From the NCBI GenBank assembly GCA_019722365.1, contig JADFUC010000700.1, positions 186,001 through 250,000 of the forward strand: a stretch of DNA of 64,000 nt, written 5' to 3'. Source of the stretch: Lithospermum erythrorhizon. Its lineage: Eukaryota; Streptophyta; Magnoliopsida; Boraginales; Boraginaceae. Numbering within the stretch: the stretch's first letter is position 1; every line of letters begins with the position of its first letter. The notes under the pieces were generated by a model, which was not told where the DNA came from, searched no databases, and was given only the letters and a program-made list of their open reading frames with translations. Below are positions 47,871 through 59,117 of the stretch, in pieces. Position numbers and translations under genes: made by a program.

Positions 47871-49764
47871 TTTACTTGATTGCGTTTTTCTTTGGTCATT
47901 CATAAATATATACATCTACTCACTTAAGGAGAGGATTTCCTGCATCCTCATATTGCTTCATGATATGTAGCTCTTCATCAGATGCAATATTTATTGTCGA
48001 CAATCCTTTAATTTTGGTTCCACCATGTTCATGATAACTCGAGATCTCATTATAGTCATGACTCTCAAGTATGTAAATGTCTCTAGACATTGAGCTTAGC
48101 TTATTCATGATATATTCGCCAAGTATTCTCTTCTCGGAGATGATACGCTTCCTAGACCATCTTTAATGTCATATCTTTGATGGTGGAACTATATCATTTA
48201 CAACGGTTCTTCATGAACCTCCACTCTATTTTGAGTGTTTACAACTGTATAAGACTTCATTGCTTTCTTAAGGTCGAATTTTATCAGTAGTGAACTTTTA
48301 GTTCATATCATTCTTTATTCATATTTTCTTGAACTTCAAGTTCATATTTATTCATTTTTAGATCAGCCTAATATAGTGATATTTCATTTAAGATAGCTTA
48401 TTTTTTTTCAGCTTGTATACTATTCTCCCCCTCAATGTTGAAAATATTGATATATCACAATGAAAAAGTACTTGATAAGTTAATTTTAATTTCTATTTCC
48501 AAGTATATAGATATACATATCTTCCGGTATAATAATCATTTATAAAATCATCATTTGTACTTAAGATCGCTAATATATGATTTATCGCATAACCTGGAGG
48601 GTAGGCCACATGTGGTTTCCCACCAAAACCAACTATATCGGAGAGTTTTATAATAATTTTGTATAATACTAACAAGTGTTACTACATAGTGTAAAATTTT
48701 CCAAATGATCAATCGGGGGTATCAGATGAATTCAACGTGCCCCCACAACAAATAACCTGTGAAGCTTACACTATGAAGTTTCACATAAATTCTTCAAACT
48801 TAATAATTTATTGGCTCTTCAATGAGTCTCCAATTAAATATTTAATTATTCTTTCGCATCGTAACTAACCCGGGATGGTCTAACCGTTATGCCAAATAAT
48901 AAAATTTCTCACAATTCTCAAACTTCCGGTTTGACAAAAAATGAGCTTCGATATACAAACACGTTGTTACTTCATAACAATATATTAGTTCTTAGTTATT
49001 TTAATATTTGATAGGTCTTTCTCCTCGAATCGTTATACACACACCAAAACAAAGAAATCTAACAACATAAATTACTATTTTACCCCTACCGAACAAGGAT
49101 CACGTTTTGTTAAGAAATAGGCTTAATTTTCTCCATTGTTATTAAGAAACGTTTAATTATGCACTTAGTTAGTTCCATAACAAGCGACCAGCTTTGTTAC
49201 AAAACAAGCATGGCTCAAATTGCTTGTTATGAAACAAGCATGGATTGACTATATGAACAAAGATTTGCGGCATTCGGCTTGTTTGACAACAACCACATTT
49301 CGAATTTGCTAGTTTGGCAGAAAACGCTCATTTTACAAACACGAAAGAATTGCTCATTAATTAATTCATTATCTAATTCATTTTCATGTAATTAATTATT
49401 TGATCTATCGTTTAATGCATTCGCTCATTATTTAATTCATTCGCTCATTATTTAATTATTTAATTTATTGTTTAATTCATTCGCTCATTATTTAATTTAT
49501 GTAATTCATCTGCTCATTATTTAACCTTACTTTTTATGTAATTAATTACAAACATGAGAGTAATTCTGCTCATTACTTAATAAGAATCATGCCCCTCGCT
49601 CGTGTTAACTTAGTAAGCTTAACTTATTATGAATTTGCATAATGTAAAAAATAGTAAACATTTACTATAATTATCTTTGATAGGAAAAATAAATAAACGC
49701 ATCAGTACGCGTTGCCACATCGGGCGCTTTAAGCAAGGCGCCGCTGTTGTCACCCGGTACCGTT

Positions 49765-49950
49765 GTTGCGCAACCGGTTCTTTCCATGGTTGTCAGCAAG
49801 AACAAACTGGGCCTTTTTCTATGGTCATTGGCAACAACCGAATTATTTCTATGGTTGCTGCGCAACAACCGAATTATTTCTATGGTTGTTGACAAACAAC
49901 CTAATTCTTTCCATGGTTGTTGAGAAACAACCGAATTCTTTCCATGGTTG
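49765..49950 (+). repeat. ~42-45 bp tandem minisatellite
   Basis: About five copies of a unit centred on CTTTCCATGGTTGTTG / ATTTCTATGGTTG and (C)AACAACCGAATT. The unit contains an inverted CAACAACC/GGTTGTTG pair that could fold into a hairpin. Confidence 0.8.
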
Positions 49951-50754
49951 TTTAATCAGCTTAACATTTTATTTAGCTTGTTAGTTGAACCACGGAATAA
50001 TTTGGTACTTTATCAGACGATTTACCAAAATTCGAACGTATTAATACAAAATTTATTATACTTCATAATCTTAATACTTATATTTTGACGACAATTTATT
50101 ACAATTTCATATTCCCTGATAATCATATTAAATAATTATCGATTTGCACAATACCGTAAAAATTCGATTGGGATTGATATTTATACACACCGAGATTCTC
50201 GCTCGCCGCAAGGCTAAGGCCACATCAAGCGCCTCGGCCGCTGTGTCATTAAATCAATGAGCGCTCGGTTGTTGCGTAACAACCGAGTTCTTTCCATCTG
50301 GTTACAAACAAAGTCAATTATTCACTCATTATTTACAAAACAAGCTTCTAACTATCCATTCGCTTATTAACGGACAAATTTAATTATTTTCATACTTGTT
50401 CATTAATGAACATTATATTTAGTTGTTAGTTCAAATAGTGCCACGGAATTAATTTGGTAGTATATCGTATTTATTTTATAATCATGTCAATAATTTATTC
50501 AAATCGTTAAATGTTCAATTTACCAATTCAGAATCAATTTAATCGTCGAACGCCAATTATTAATTTAGTGTCATCATTCAAATTTATAATTCGAATGTAT
50601 ACAATTTACACAGCTTTATTACAATTTCATATTCTCCATAATTTCATATTCTCGATAATTTGACAATTTCATATCGTTAAAAATGTTCAATTTGCATACG
50701 CTTTATAATTCGAATGTATTAAACGCCGAGCGTTTAGCCATTTTCATCATTAAT

Positions 50755-50990
50755 TAATCTTATTCTTATGTAATTAATTATTTAATGCATTTTTATGTAA
50801 TTAATTATATAATTTATTTTTATGTAATTAATTATTTAATGCATTTTTATGTAATTAATTATATAATTTATTTTTTATGTAATTAATTATTTAATTCATT
50901 TTTGTGTAATTAATTATTTAATTCACTTATATAATTAATTATTTAATTTATTTTATTTAATTAATTTATAAATTCATTCTACGTGAATTA
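50755..50990 (+). repeat. AT-rich ~27-30 bp tandem array
   Basis: About eight units of TTTTTATGTAATTAATTAT plus ATTTAAT-C/G-CAT or ATATAATT. The units alternate between a TAATGCA and an ATAATTTA form before becoming irregular at the right end. Confidence 0.85.
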
Positions 50991-51390
50991 ATTTGTATTT
51001 TTTAAATATGATTAATTATTTAATTCATTTTTTATAAGAATGTGTTTAGTATGAAAACAAACAAGTTAATAGAATGATTCCTTTAATTTTTACAATCAAT
51101 TATTCGATGGTTTAGCTTATAAACATAAAAAAGTAGAAATTGGCTTATAAATATGTAAGATGTAATAAACTTGCTTGTTTTCTACTAACAAATTGCTTGG
51201 TTGCTCAATTAGCATATAAAAAACTCGATCAAGTATCTTATGCTGCGCACAAAAGTAGCCTTCTCGCTTGTTTGCTACAAGTCAGCCGCTTTTGCTTCAC
51301 AGACAGCGCAAAACAAAGTAATTTGGCCGCCTCATTTACTGTTTTCGTGTGTGTATAGTGTTGCCCGTCTTTCTGTCCTCACTGCAATAT

Positions 51391-51397
51391 TATAAAT
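51391..51397 (+). promoter_or_regulatory. TATA box of the gene at 51487
   Basis: TATAAAT lies ~90 bp upstream of the ATG at 51487. Confidence 0.5.
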
Positions 51398-51486
51398 GTG
51401 ATGTGGTGAAAGTGAGAGATATACGATAACTCTGTGTCGCAATAATCAATTAATCATATCCTTTCTTTGGAAGCAAAAGAAGAAAG

Positions 51487-53224
51487 ATGGTCGGACGAGA
51501 AGCGGTAGAGGTGGCGAAGACAGTGTTGGAGGTTGCTGACGTGGCATGGAGTGCAGTAGAACGTTGCCACCACCAAACGACGCCGTCGGAATTGTCTTCC
51601 TTACGATCGGAAAATGAACGATTGAGGAATCTGCTTGAACAAAATCTCCAACTATTGCAAAACATATCCGTATCTCCTGCTCTATTACCGAATTTCCCAC
51701 ACGATGTATCCTTCTTTTTCTCTTTTTGTATTGCGTCAATTGCCTCCTATTAATTGGTTTTCCCTATTTTCCAGCTGCACCAGAAGCTTATATCTTGCGT
51801 GGAATCTCAGGGGTTTTTGGACTCTATCTCTACCAATAACAGTATCCCTTCGTTTCCTTTCAAGGACCCCCAAGCTACTGATCTGGAAGCAGTTGAGATC
51901 CTTATCAATGTTGATCAAGAGGAGCCAAGCTGGTGGGTCTGGGTAACAGACGATATGGCTCCTAGTAACATTGAGGAGAAAAGTGGAATCGATAATCAAA
52001 GTTATGTCGTCGTTAGCGAGGAACACGTTCTCGAAGGGCTTGCCAATTTTATGGCTAGGTGCATTCTATCATGCCCCAAGTCTAAGGATATGTCCCCTCA
52101 GGAGCTGCAAACAAGTATGCTTTTCTCCTTAAAATTCAACTTATATGTCATATGCTTGCTTTTATTTAGGGATACATCTTTAGATGCTGGAATACATTTT
52201 CATGCTCAGGTTTTGTGCTCACTGTATGTTTGATGAGCCTTCTTATTGAGACATCCTAGACTAGTCGATGTGAGGTGCTCACCAGCAAATACTTCTCAAC
52301 CGTTTGCTTGGACCCTAATTACAATCTAATTAAATTCAATTTGTCACTGGTCGATGTCAATATATAAGCTCATCGGCATAGTTATTAAGAGCTTACTATA
52401 TTGATCCACCTCACCCTCATTGCTAGTTTCTTTTAGTTGAAATAGTGCGATATAGGATCACAAACACACCCAAATCTGTACGCATTCTTCTTTCTATGAA
52501 TGTACTTCATTGGCTGACCATGTAAATTGCAGCCCTATCCAAAGCTTTAGGAGGCATGAACAAGGTGGAGAAGATGATAAGCATTTGGCATGCAGGAAAG
52601 ATGTTCTACACATTATCCACTTGGGGTCTTGCTTTGACAGGGTAACTTCATTTTCACCCCCATTAATATTTGCTTCCACTCTTATATTAGTGAAAATGAA
52701 AATCTAAATAATTGAATTATCTATTTTCTTGTTGAGGCTTCTCTATGCATCATATCATTATGCACTTCGTTATTGGGTACCATGCAGTAGCACCTTCACA
52801 TTTTCGGCTTCTATTGTTCTTCAGTGTTATTTATTCTTTACATTCTTCATTTCTTCTTTGTCTATTCATTCTTGCAACTCGTAGACTCTCGACATTGTTT
52901 AGATTATATTTAGAATGATCTGAATTTAATCTTATCCTATCTGGTACTAGAACCTTGAATGTGAAGTGAAGGTATGTGCCAAAGTTGATTACCTTGGGTT
53001 TAACTTGTAGCTGATTAGTTGCAACCAGACTGTTATTCTAATCTTAGTTCATACGCAATAGTTATGTGCAATATTATGGAGAGAAAATTTGCAGCCATCT
53101 TCTCTGACTTCATTATTAAAATTAAAATAAACAAATTTTCAGGTTATACAGAAGTCGGGCCATATTGAAACTTGCTGCAGTGGGGTTGCACTCGACAAGC
53201 AAAGTAGTCATGCGAGCTCTCTAA
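51487..53224 (+). CDS. Conserved plant protein of unknown function
   Basis: Exons: 51487-51705, 51775-52114, 52533-52641, 53143-53224; 249 residues, introns GT/AG, closing in frame. Residues ~36-60 (SELSSLRSENERLRNLLEQN) have leucine/heptad spacing typical of a short coiled coil. The centre contains SWWVWVTDDMAPSNIEEKSG, then SYVVVSEEHVLEGLANFMAR. The end contains ALGGMNKVEK and FYTLSTWGLALTGLYRSRA, mildly hydrophobic. I remember close relatives across land plants annotated only as uncharacterised proteins, so the conservation is genuine in my judgement but no function can be assigned. No signal peptide is evident. A TATA box lies at 51391. Confidence 0.82.
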
Positions 53225-54109
53225 GAATACTTGTACTGTCAACAAAAATGCATTTGTACCTGTACATATTGAATGTTTCTCTAATATATTGTGATGTTGT
53301 GCAACTTAAAGAAATTGTATATATATTTGATCAATTTGACAATAATTGTGTTTATAATACCTTAATTGGTACATTTGACAGTTACGATTTGTTTTGTTAC
53401 TATACTTTTATTTCCTCGGTTCGTTTTCAACTCAACTTTGCTAATGTAAGCTTCAAAATGTGGAATACCTAAGCTGAACCTTTTACATATATGATGAAAT
53501 GTTATCTTACTCTGCTTTAATTAGTTTAATGTGTTGATTAATTATAAAAACTCCCAATATAACCCCTTTGTCAACTTGGTAAAACTAGTAAAAAAAAGTC
53601 CATAACTAGGAAAATGATATACGTTTGAGTCATGTTTTATAGTATTATGCACCATATATTGATGATATCACAAAATTAGTTCTTGTTTTAGTTCAAAAAG
53701 ATGAAGAAAAAAAAAGTTTGTGAAATAAATTTGAATTGTATAAAATATAATGGAAAAGTAAATATCCCTTAAAAAAATTGATGGGAGTATGTACATATTT
53801 CAAAGGAGAATTGTATAAATGATTCTTAGAGTTTGGAAAAAGTCAATCAATTAGTTTTTAAAATTTGTATAGGTGCAATGATAGTCCTTGCAGTTACAAA
53901 CAATCACTAGAGTTTGTATTTGTACACTAGTAGTTCCCAAGTTTCATATTGAGCTAATGAAGGAAAATGATCATTTATGCAACATGTTTGAAGCTCTAAG
54001 GATTACTAGTGCACCAATGTAAATTCCATAACTTAAGTTTTGATTTTTGTCAAAACTCTAGTGACCGTTTATACAATTAACTCTATTTCAAAGCATGAAA
54101 GAGTGAAAA
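53225..54109. other. Intergenic sequence
   Basis: 3' flank of the gene ending at 53224, then AT-rich sequence up to the LINE remnant. No gene seen. Confidence 0.5.
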
Positions 54110-55450
54110 GATACTCCGATATGAGTTAGAGGATACTTCACAAGGCAGAACCAACTCGGCCAGATAAACTCCATCCTCATTTTGAACCCTCTCCTAAAGA
54201 TACAGTCGGAACTTTCAGCTATTTGGAAGAGTTTCATTCCTCCTAAATATTCTTTTGTTGTTTGGTTGGCTTGCAGGGACAGGTTAGCGGTGAAGACCAG
54301 GCTCCATTTCTTGGACCTGGAGGATACTAATTGTGTTTTTTGCAGGTCCTCCCCGGAGTCCAGACATCATCTCTTCTTTAGCTGCCCATTTACTTGTGCA
54401 GTTTGGAAGGGCATCAGAGATTGACTTGGTATTCGGAGGGACATGTCCACTATCGACAGCTCGATCAAGTGGATACTGAAGGAGCACAGAGGAGGTCGTC
54501 CAGTTTCCAGGGCGATCAGGCTTGCTTTCTGTTGTGTGGTGTACACGATCTGGTTGGCTCGTAATGCCTGGGCCCACGATCGTGAGGAGGTTTCACCTGA
54601 CTCTATCATCAGTAAGGTGAAACTGGCTACCTACCGGGTGTTACTGCGTTCATTCCCTCACTGTAGGTTTGATTTCTGAGTTTGCTTGTCATAGTGCTAC
54701 TTTACCTCTCTGGTTATTGGGGTATGCCCCTCTTAGTCCTGTATGTGCTTTGTTGGGGTCTTTGGTGTTGTTTTGTAGAGGGATTTCATCCTTTGGGTGT
54801 ATTCTCTCCCGGGCTGTCCTTAGCGGTTCTGGGCTGGTAGGTAGGTGGTTGTTGGTTGGTGTTTTTTGGAAGGGCCCCCCGGGTTGCTTTTCTGCTTTTT
54901 GCTATCTTCTTCAGTCGGACTCGTGCTCTCTAGTGGTTACTTGTGCTAGGTATTCGTGGACTCCTGTATCCCCGAGTGATTAAGTCTGAGGGGTACTTGT
55001 TACCTGGTACCTAAGGCCTTTTATGGTCTGGGATCTACCGACCCAAAGCTCGCTACATGGGGGAGGAGAAAATCCTAAGGGAGCCAACACCTTTCTTTTG
55101 GTTTCGTCAGTCTTGTGGACTCCTATATCCTCGGGTGATTAAGTCTTAGGGGTACTTGTTACCTGGTACCTAAGGCCTTCTTGGTTTGGGATCTACCGAC
55201 CCAAAGCTCGCTACATGGGGGAGGAGAAAATCCTAAGGGGGCTGACGGTTGACCTTTGTGCTTTAGTGTTGTATGAAAGTTCGAGTTCGTATTCTTCTGG
55301 AGGTTGGTCTATGCTTGGCTTCGTGGACTCCTCTATCCTCTTGTGATTAAGTCTTTGTATTTGTTCTCTGATACCTAAGGCCTTCATGGTCTGGGATCTA
55401 CCGACCTAAAGCTCGCTTAATGAGAAAGGAGAAAATAAGGGAGCTAGCAT
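54110..55450 (+). mobile_element. 5'-truncated LINE (non-LTR) remnant with RT zinc-binding domain
   Basis: At 54182-54424 the plus frame reads LSAIWKSFIPPKYSFVVWLA, then RLAVKTRLHFLDLE and CVFCRSSPESRHHLFFSCPF, the zf-RVT (reverse-transcriptase zinc-binding) domain found at the C-terminus of plant LINE ORF2 with its Cys-x2-Cys...His...Cys pattern. After a stop, 54443-54679 continues the tail (RLAFCCVVYTIWLARNAWAH). RT and endonuclease are missing, as expected from 5' truncation. The 3' region holds three tandem repeats (54957-55447). A poly-A tail is not evident. A domesticated zf-RVT gene is possible but the internal stop argues against it. Confidence 0.8.
54957..55447 (+). repeat. Three tandem repeats at the LINE 3' end
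   Basis: Units at 54957-55085, 55116-55245 and 55324-55447 (124-130 bp each, separated by unrelated 30-80 bp). All contain GTGATTAAGTCT, ACCTAAGGCCTT, TCTGGGATCTACCGACC-type sequence and AAAGCTCGCT. The first two are nearly identical; the third is diverged and shortened. Confidence 0.9.
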
Positions 55451-55933
55451 TGCACTAAGCTCGCTTGTGGAGGTTGGTCTGGTTCTCGATTTTGTCTGGT
55501 TGGATTGGTTGATACCCAACTATCATCTAGCTTGTTACCGGTTTCGGTTGGCTTGGGAGTTGATATTACTTGGGAAATGAACTCCTATTGGTGTTTTATG
55601 ATTTCTATTTATGCTTTATGAGTTATATTACTTTCTCCTGAGTTTTTTCTGATTTCTGTTTATGCTTTATGAGTTCTCTCTGAGTTATATATATACATAT
55701 ATCTTTTTACCAGTTTTTTTTTTTTTTTACATGGAACTTTCGGCCCATGCTAATTCAATTGCTGGATTAAATTTATGCAATGCACAACACAAATCATGCA
55801 AAATACTTAAGTGGAAAGGGATTTTGTTGGCTTCATTCAATACCAAATAGAGTTCCAACAACATTGAATACAGCACTTCTAGTGTCTTCACAGTGCAAAA
55901 TCTATGACATGAAATCCGATACCATCTTGACAA
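55448..55933. other. Region between the LINE remnant and the LYM gene
   Basis: Contains a two-copy repeat of ATTTCTGTTTATGCTTTATG type (about 55600 and 55650) and a run of about 15 T near 55714-55729. The part right of ~55727 is probably the 3' UTR of the LysM gene (minus strand). Confidence 0.5.
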
Positions 55934-58142
55934 CTAGAATAGGAAATGCAACGATACGAATGTAAACGAAAATCCTAAAACAAAGAGGAAGGGGTATTTG
56001 GTAACTGGGTTCACCAAAGAAGAAGCATCGGAGGCTCCTGTGGCCAATCCAAAACCACTTGGTGCATTAGCAGGTGGGAATGCAATGCCCATGCCAGATG
56101 AAGGAACCACTGATGTACCTGGGATTCTGGCACCACCACCTTCCATTGGTGCGGGAGCAGGAGCAAATATTGATTCTGGCGCAAGCTTTGTGGGAGGCTC
56201 AACAAGTGGAGGAAACTGCTGAGGTCCTGTGACAATGAAATGATTTAAAGATATCAAGAGTACAGAACCTGATTCTACCCCATGATAACTGACTACAACA
56301 ATGTTTACCTGGGCAGCGTGGCTGAAGAGATGTTGATAGGCTGCATATAAAACGAACTGAAGTCAGTAAGAAATCCTCAACAGAGTAGTGTATGTAACCT
56401 CGACGGAGTATGCTATCTTTTGGAAATATGTAAGGAACACTAAGGACGTATAAAATGATAAAAGTACTATACGTTGTGACAATGCTTCCATTCACAAAAC
56501 CACCGTAACTGCAAGAAGTCACATTGCAGCCAGCACTTGTCTGTTGCATAGTGGAATTTCCAAGCATGAGATTACTGCCTCGGCATTGCATGCTGGAGCA
56601 TGAAACTGCTAATGATGCTGGAATGCAGTATAAGCTGCATAGAAGTTCAAATTAGCCAATTGATGAGCCATTCGAAAAACAGAGAGAAAATATACAGGAG
56701 AAACTAATTGGATCGAATTGTCACTCACTTTCGACTTCCAGGCCCACAGCTGCACTGTACACAGTGACTGGCAGTGATGGCATAACTCCCATTTGGTATA
56801 GATAAGGCGAAATCAGAGGCATATGTTGGAAAATCAGATGCACATGCTGAAAATAACCCCAATGTACGTAGTTATAATGTCAAATATGCCCACTCAATAA
56901 GATAAGAAAATAAACTTTCCTATTACTCCACATAGTAAAGAAACGGAAGACCTTCCAATACTCCCTCCCAATTGAATGGAAAGTTGTTTTAATACTCTCT
57001 CCTATGCATATTATAAGTCGCCCAGTGGTATAATACTTTTTAGCAATTTAACACTAACTAACTGCAAATAATAAAAGTGGAAACAAAGAAACATTAAGAC
57101 CGATACATTGCTCAAAGAAGAAGAAGAAGAATGATGTACTGTTGATAGAACCAATATATACCATAATTATTGCATATATAATGAGGAAGATCTATTTACC
57201 ACATATAATACGGAGTAGTAAATAATTAGTGTGGATGCTTAATATACCTCCAACATATGAATCTTAATCAGTTAACATACCACAAAAAGCAAAAAACGTA
57301 GAAACTACAGAACCGAGCATAGAGGAAGAGCTATAAATGGCGCATTAGTAGCTAAGCAAGGCAATTAAGGACATACTAATGAACACAGAAAGCAAACAAA
57401 CCCCAACAAAAGAAAACCTGAAATGAAGAAACAACAACATGAATAGGTTTTAAAGTGAAGACGTGAAGTAGTCAGTATTAGAAATACCGGAGAGGGGAAT
57501 GGCAAGAATGTCTCCATCTGAGATAGCAGGAGTGGCCAAAGCATTGACATTCATGAGATCAGTGATGGTGGTGGAGTGGGAGCTGGCAATGAGAGGGAGG
57601 GTGTCGAGGGGGGTGACGACGTAGGCCATGTAGATAGCAGGAAGGTTGTTGTCGGTGCCGTTGAAGCAGGTGCAGGGGAGGGGGATGGAGAGGGTGGTGG
57701 CGACGGGGAGGACGTCGTGAATAATGTCGTGGTTGGCGTCGTTGATCTGGTCGGAGGAGACGAGGCGGGAGTAGAGGGTGTCTGAGATGAAGGAGAGGGT
57801 GTCTCCGGGGCGGGTCTTGTAGAGTGTGCTGGTGGACTTGAAGATGCCATCTTGGCAGGAGCAGGAGAGTGGGACCCTGAGGGAGTAGCGGGAGGGGAGG
57901 ATGTGGTTCTCCACGTCGGGGTACGAGATGTCTATGGAGTTGGCCGTCAGGAGTGCTATGGGGTCCACATTGAACAGCGACGCCACCTCCGATACCTTGA
58001 GCTCCGTGTACAGCTTGTATGCCACCAGTGAGGAGCACCTCTCCGAGTTCGAGCATGGCTCTATTGTCGACTTTGAGCTTCCCCCCACCACCATCAGGAA
58101 CACTGTCACCACCCACCAAACGCCTCCGTTTCGACTTTGCAT
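55934..58142 (-). CDS. LysM domain-containing GPI-anchored protein, LYM1/LYM3 type
   Basis: Exons on the minus strand: 58142-57488, 56846-56729, 56634-56473, 56340-56309, 56226-55934; 419 residues, close to the 416-423 of Arabidopsis LYM1/LYM3. A signal peptide covers residues ~1-23 (VVTVFLMVVGG core). LysM-like repeats lie at about 41-90, 107-153 (YKTRPGDTLSFISDTLY) and 172-217 (YVVTPLDTLPLIASSH...LMNVNAL), separated by Cys-x-Cys pairs (CSC, CTC). A Cys-rich segment follows (HCVQCSCGPGS, MQCRGSN). The C-terminus is Pro/Ala-rich then hydrophobic (FLFVLGFSFTFVSLHFLF), a GPI signal. LYM1 and LYM3 bind bacterial peptidoglycan and work with the kinase CERK1 in immunity; I infer the same here. Exon 1 is much more GC-rich than its surroundings. 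Divergent from PARC6 (start codons 976 bp apart). Confidence 0.93.
56961..57218. mobile_element. Possible MITE remnant in LYM intron 1
   Basis: CTCCCTCCCAATTGAATGG at the left and ATACGGAGTAG at the right, each next to TA, suggest a worn Stowaway-like element within intron 1 (56847-57487). The right end is poor, so the call is weak. Confidence 0.3.
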
Positions 58143-59117
58143 TTTCTAGCTTTTGTTTTCTTGAAAAAGGGAAAGTAGTGAGGGTTGAGGTGAAAAGGGA
58201 AAAAGAGGGGGGAAATGGAGAGTACAACACTCTTATGTCCAAAAGAGGGAGCGTGGGGTGGGGTTTTCAGACATTGGTCACCCAATATCAGATTTTTTTG
58301 TCGGCTTCCGTGTCCCCACCTACATCTTTAATTAATTTACTCAAGATTATAATCTTTTTTAGGGGTCTCTATTGAAATGGACCGAAAATGGGTTACGCAG
58401 GGAGAAACCGAACCATTCAAACATTTTGAAGAGAAAATTGGCTAATTAACACTGCTCAATTTTTATGGTTATGGTTGGAAAAAAAAGGAGGCCAAATAGA
58501 AATGGTAAAAAAGAAAATCAAGCCGACAAATATTAATCGGTTTCGGTTTTAGCATCAACCGAACCGAATCGTGTATATATATTTTGTTTAAAATATTTAT
58601 ATTTGTGATATTTTAGGTTGAAATAATGTATTTGGTGAATGTTAGGAAACAGATGTTATTAATCAATGTTAATATGTTATTATGCATGTGTAAATTGTTC
58701 GAGAGCTATATTTATTATTGTGTATGTATTTGAAAACAATCTATTAATAACCCACGTGTTTAGAACAATTGTCTATAGTATATCGTACATTCGGTGTATA
58801 TGATTGAAATTATGTGTATCTTATTTTGGTTTGAAAGGATCAAAACGAACCCACTATGAAAACCGACATCAACTGAACCGATTCAACCTCTATTTAAAAA
58901 ACGGATAGATTCGGTTTCACCAAACAAATCGAAAAAACCCGACCTTATTCTCGAAATCCAAGATGTGTTTTGGGATCGTTTTAAGTTGTAATGACTTTGA
59001 TTATCTCAAGTTATAATTGAAATTTGAATGATAAGGAGTAAAAAGATGGATTAAATAATTGGGGAGTGAAAATTGATGGTGTGATGTTCAACATTGAGTA
59101 AGCGAGTGTGGTGATAA
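58143..59117. other. Shared promoter region between LYM and PARC6
   Basis: Divergent intergenic DNA. The stretch 58380-58960 contains CGGTTT/GAACCG motifs at both ends in opposite orientation (near 58412, 58540 and 58865-58920), like the repeat region at 34905-35917, so it may hold another non-autonomous DNA transposon. No TATA box stands out for either gene. Confidence 0.45.

Larger units (their letters stand above)
45066..49015 (-). mobile_element. Decayed Ty1-copia element, 'copy B' (same family as copy A)
   Basis: Minus-strand element with a 3' LTR at 45066-45339 and polypurine-tract complement (ACTCCCCTTG) next to it. The stretch 45640-45720 reads, on the minus strand, like the end of copia RNase H (a diverged form of the FFYTHDLQ...IRSSDNLADIF region). 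From there to about 49015 it is collinear with copy A (11715-14322 and 22745-24190), roughly 75-85% alike by eye. Copy B lacks the 8.4 kb element and the ~780 bp insertion of copy A. Its 5' third and 5' LTR are absent; similarity to A stops near 49015. No intact coding frame remains. Confidence 0.78.
49100..51060. repeat. Complex tandem-repeat region
   Basis: Several repeat scales overlap here. TCATTCGCTCATTATTTAAT-type units recur at 49360-49520. A ~42-45 bp unit built on CAACCGAATTCTTTCCATGG recurs about five times at 49765-49950 and once more near 50274-50301. A ~450-500 bp block is itself repeated: the GTTAGTTGAACCACGGAAT stretch at 49980 reappears diverged at 50427, and GGCCACATCAAGCGCC near 50218 echoes TTGCCACATCGGGCGC near 49710. 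At 50755-50990 a 27-30 bp AT-rich unit (TTTTTATGTAATTAATTAT) recurs about eight times. No coding frame or LTR pair is recognised. Confidence 0.75.

Noticed and set aside
49763..49984. Open frames across the 43 bp minisatellite
   Set aside because: Open only because the repeat unit length is close to a multiple of three over a few units; no homology or start context.
56199..56591. 130-codon minus frame spanning LYM exons 3-5
   Set aside because: It reads through introns; only its first part (exon 3) is coding. The spliced model explains the region better.
57551..58242. Long overlapping minus-strand frames (227 and 99 codons) beside the LYM frame
   Set aside because: They are low-complexity Pro/Leu/His/Ser shadows of the GC-rich LYM exon 1; the LYM frame has signal peptide, LysM motifs and proper splice continuation.
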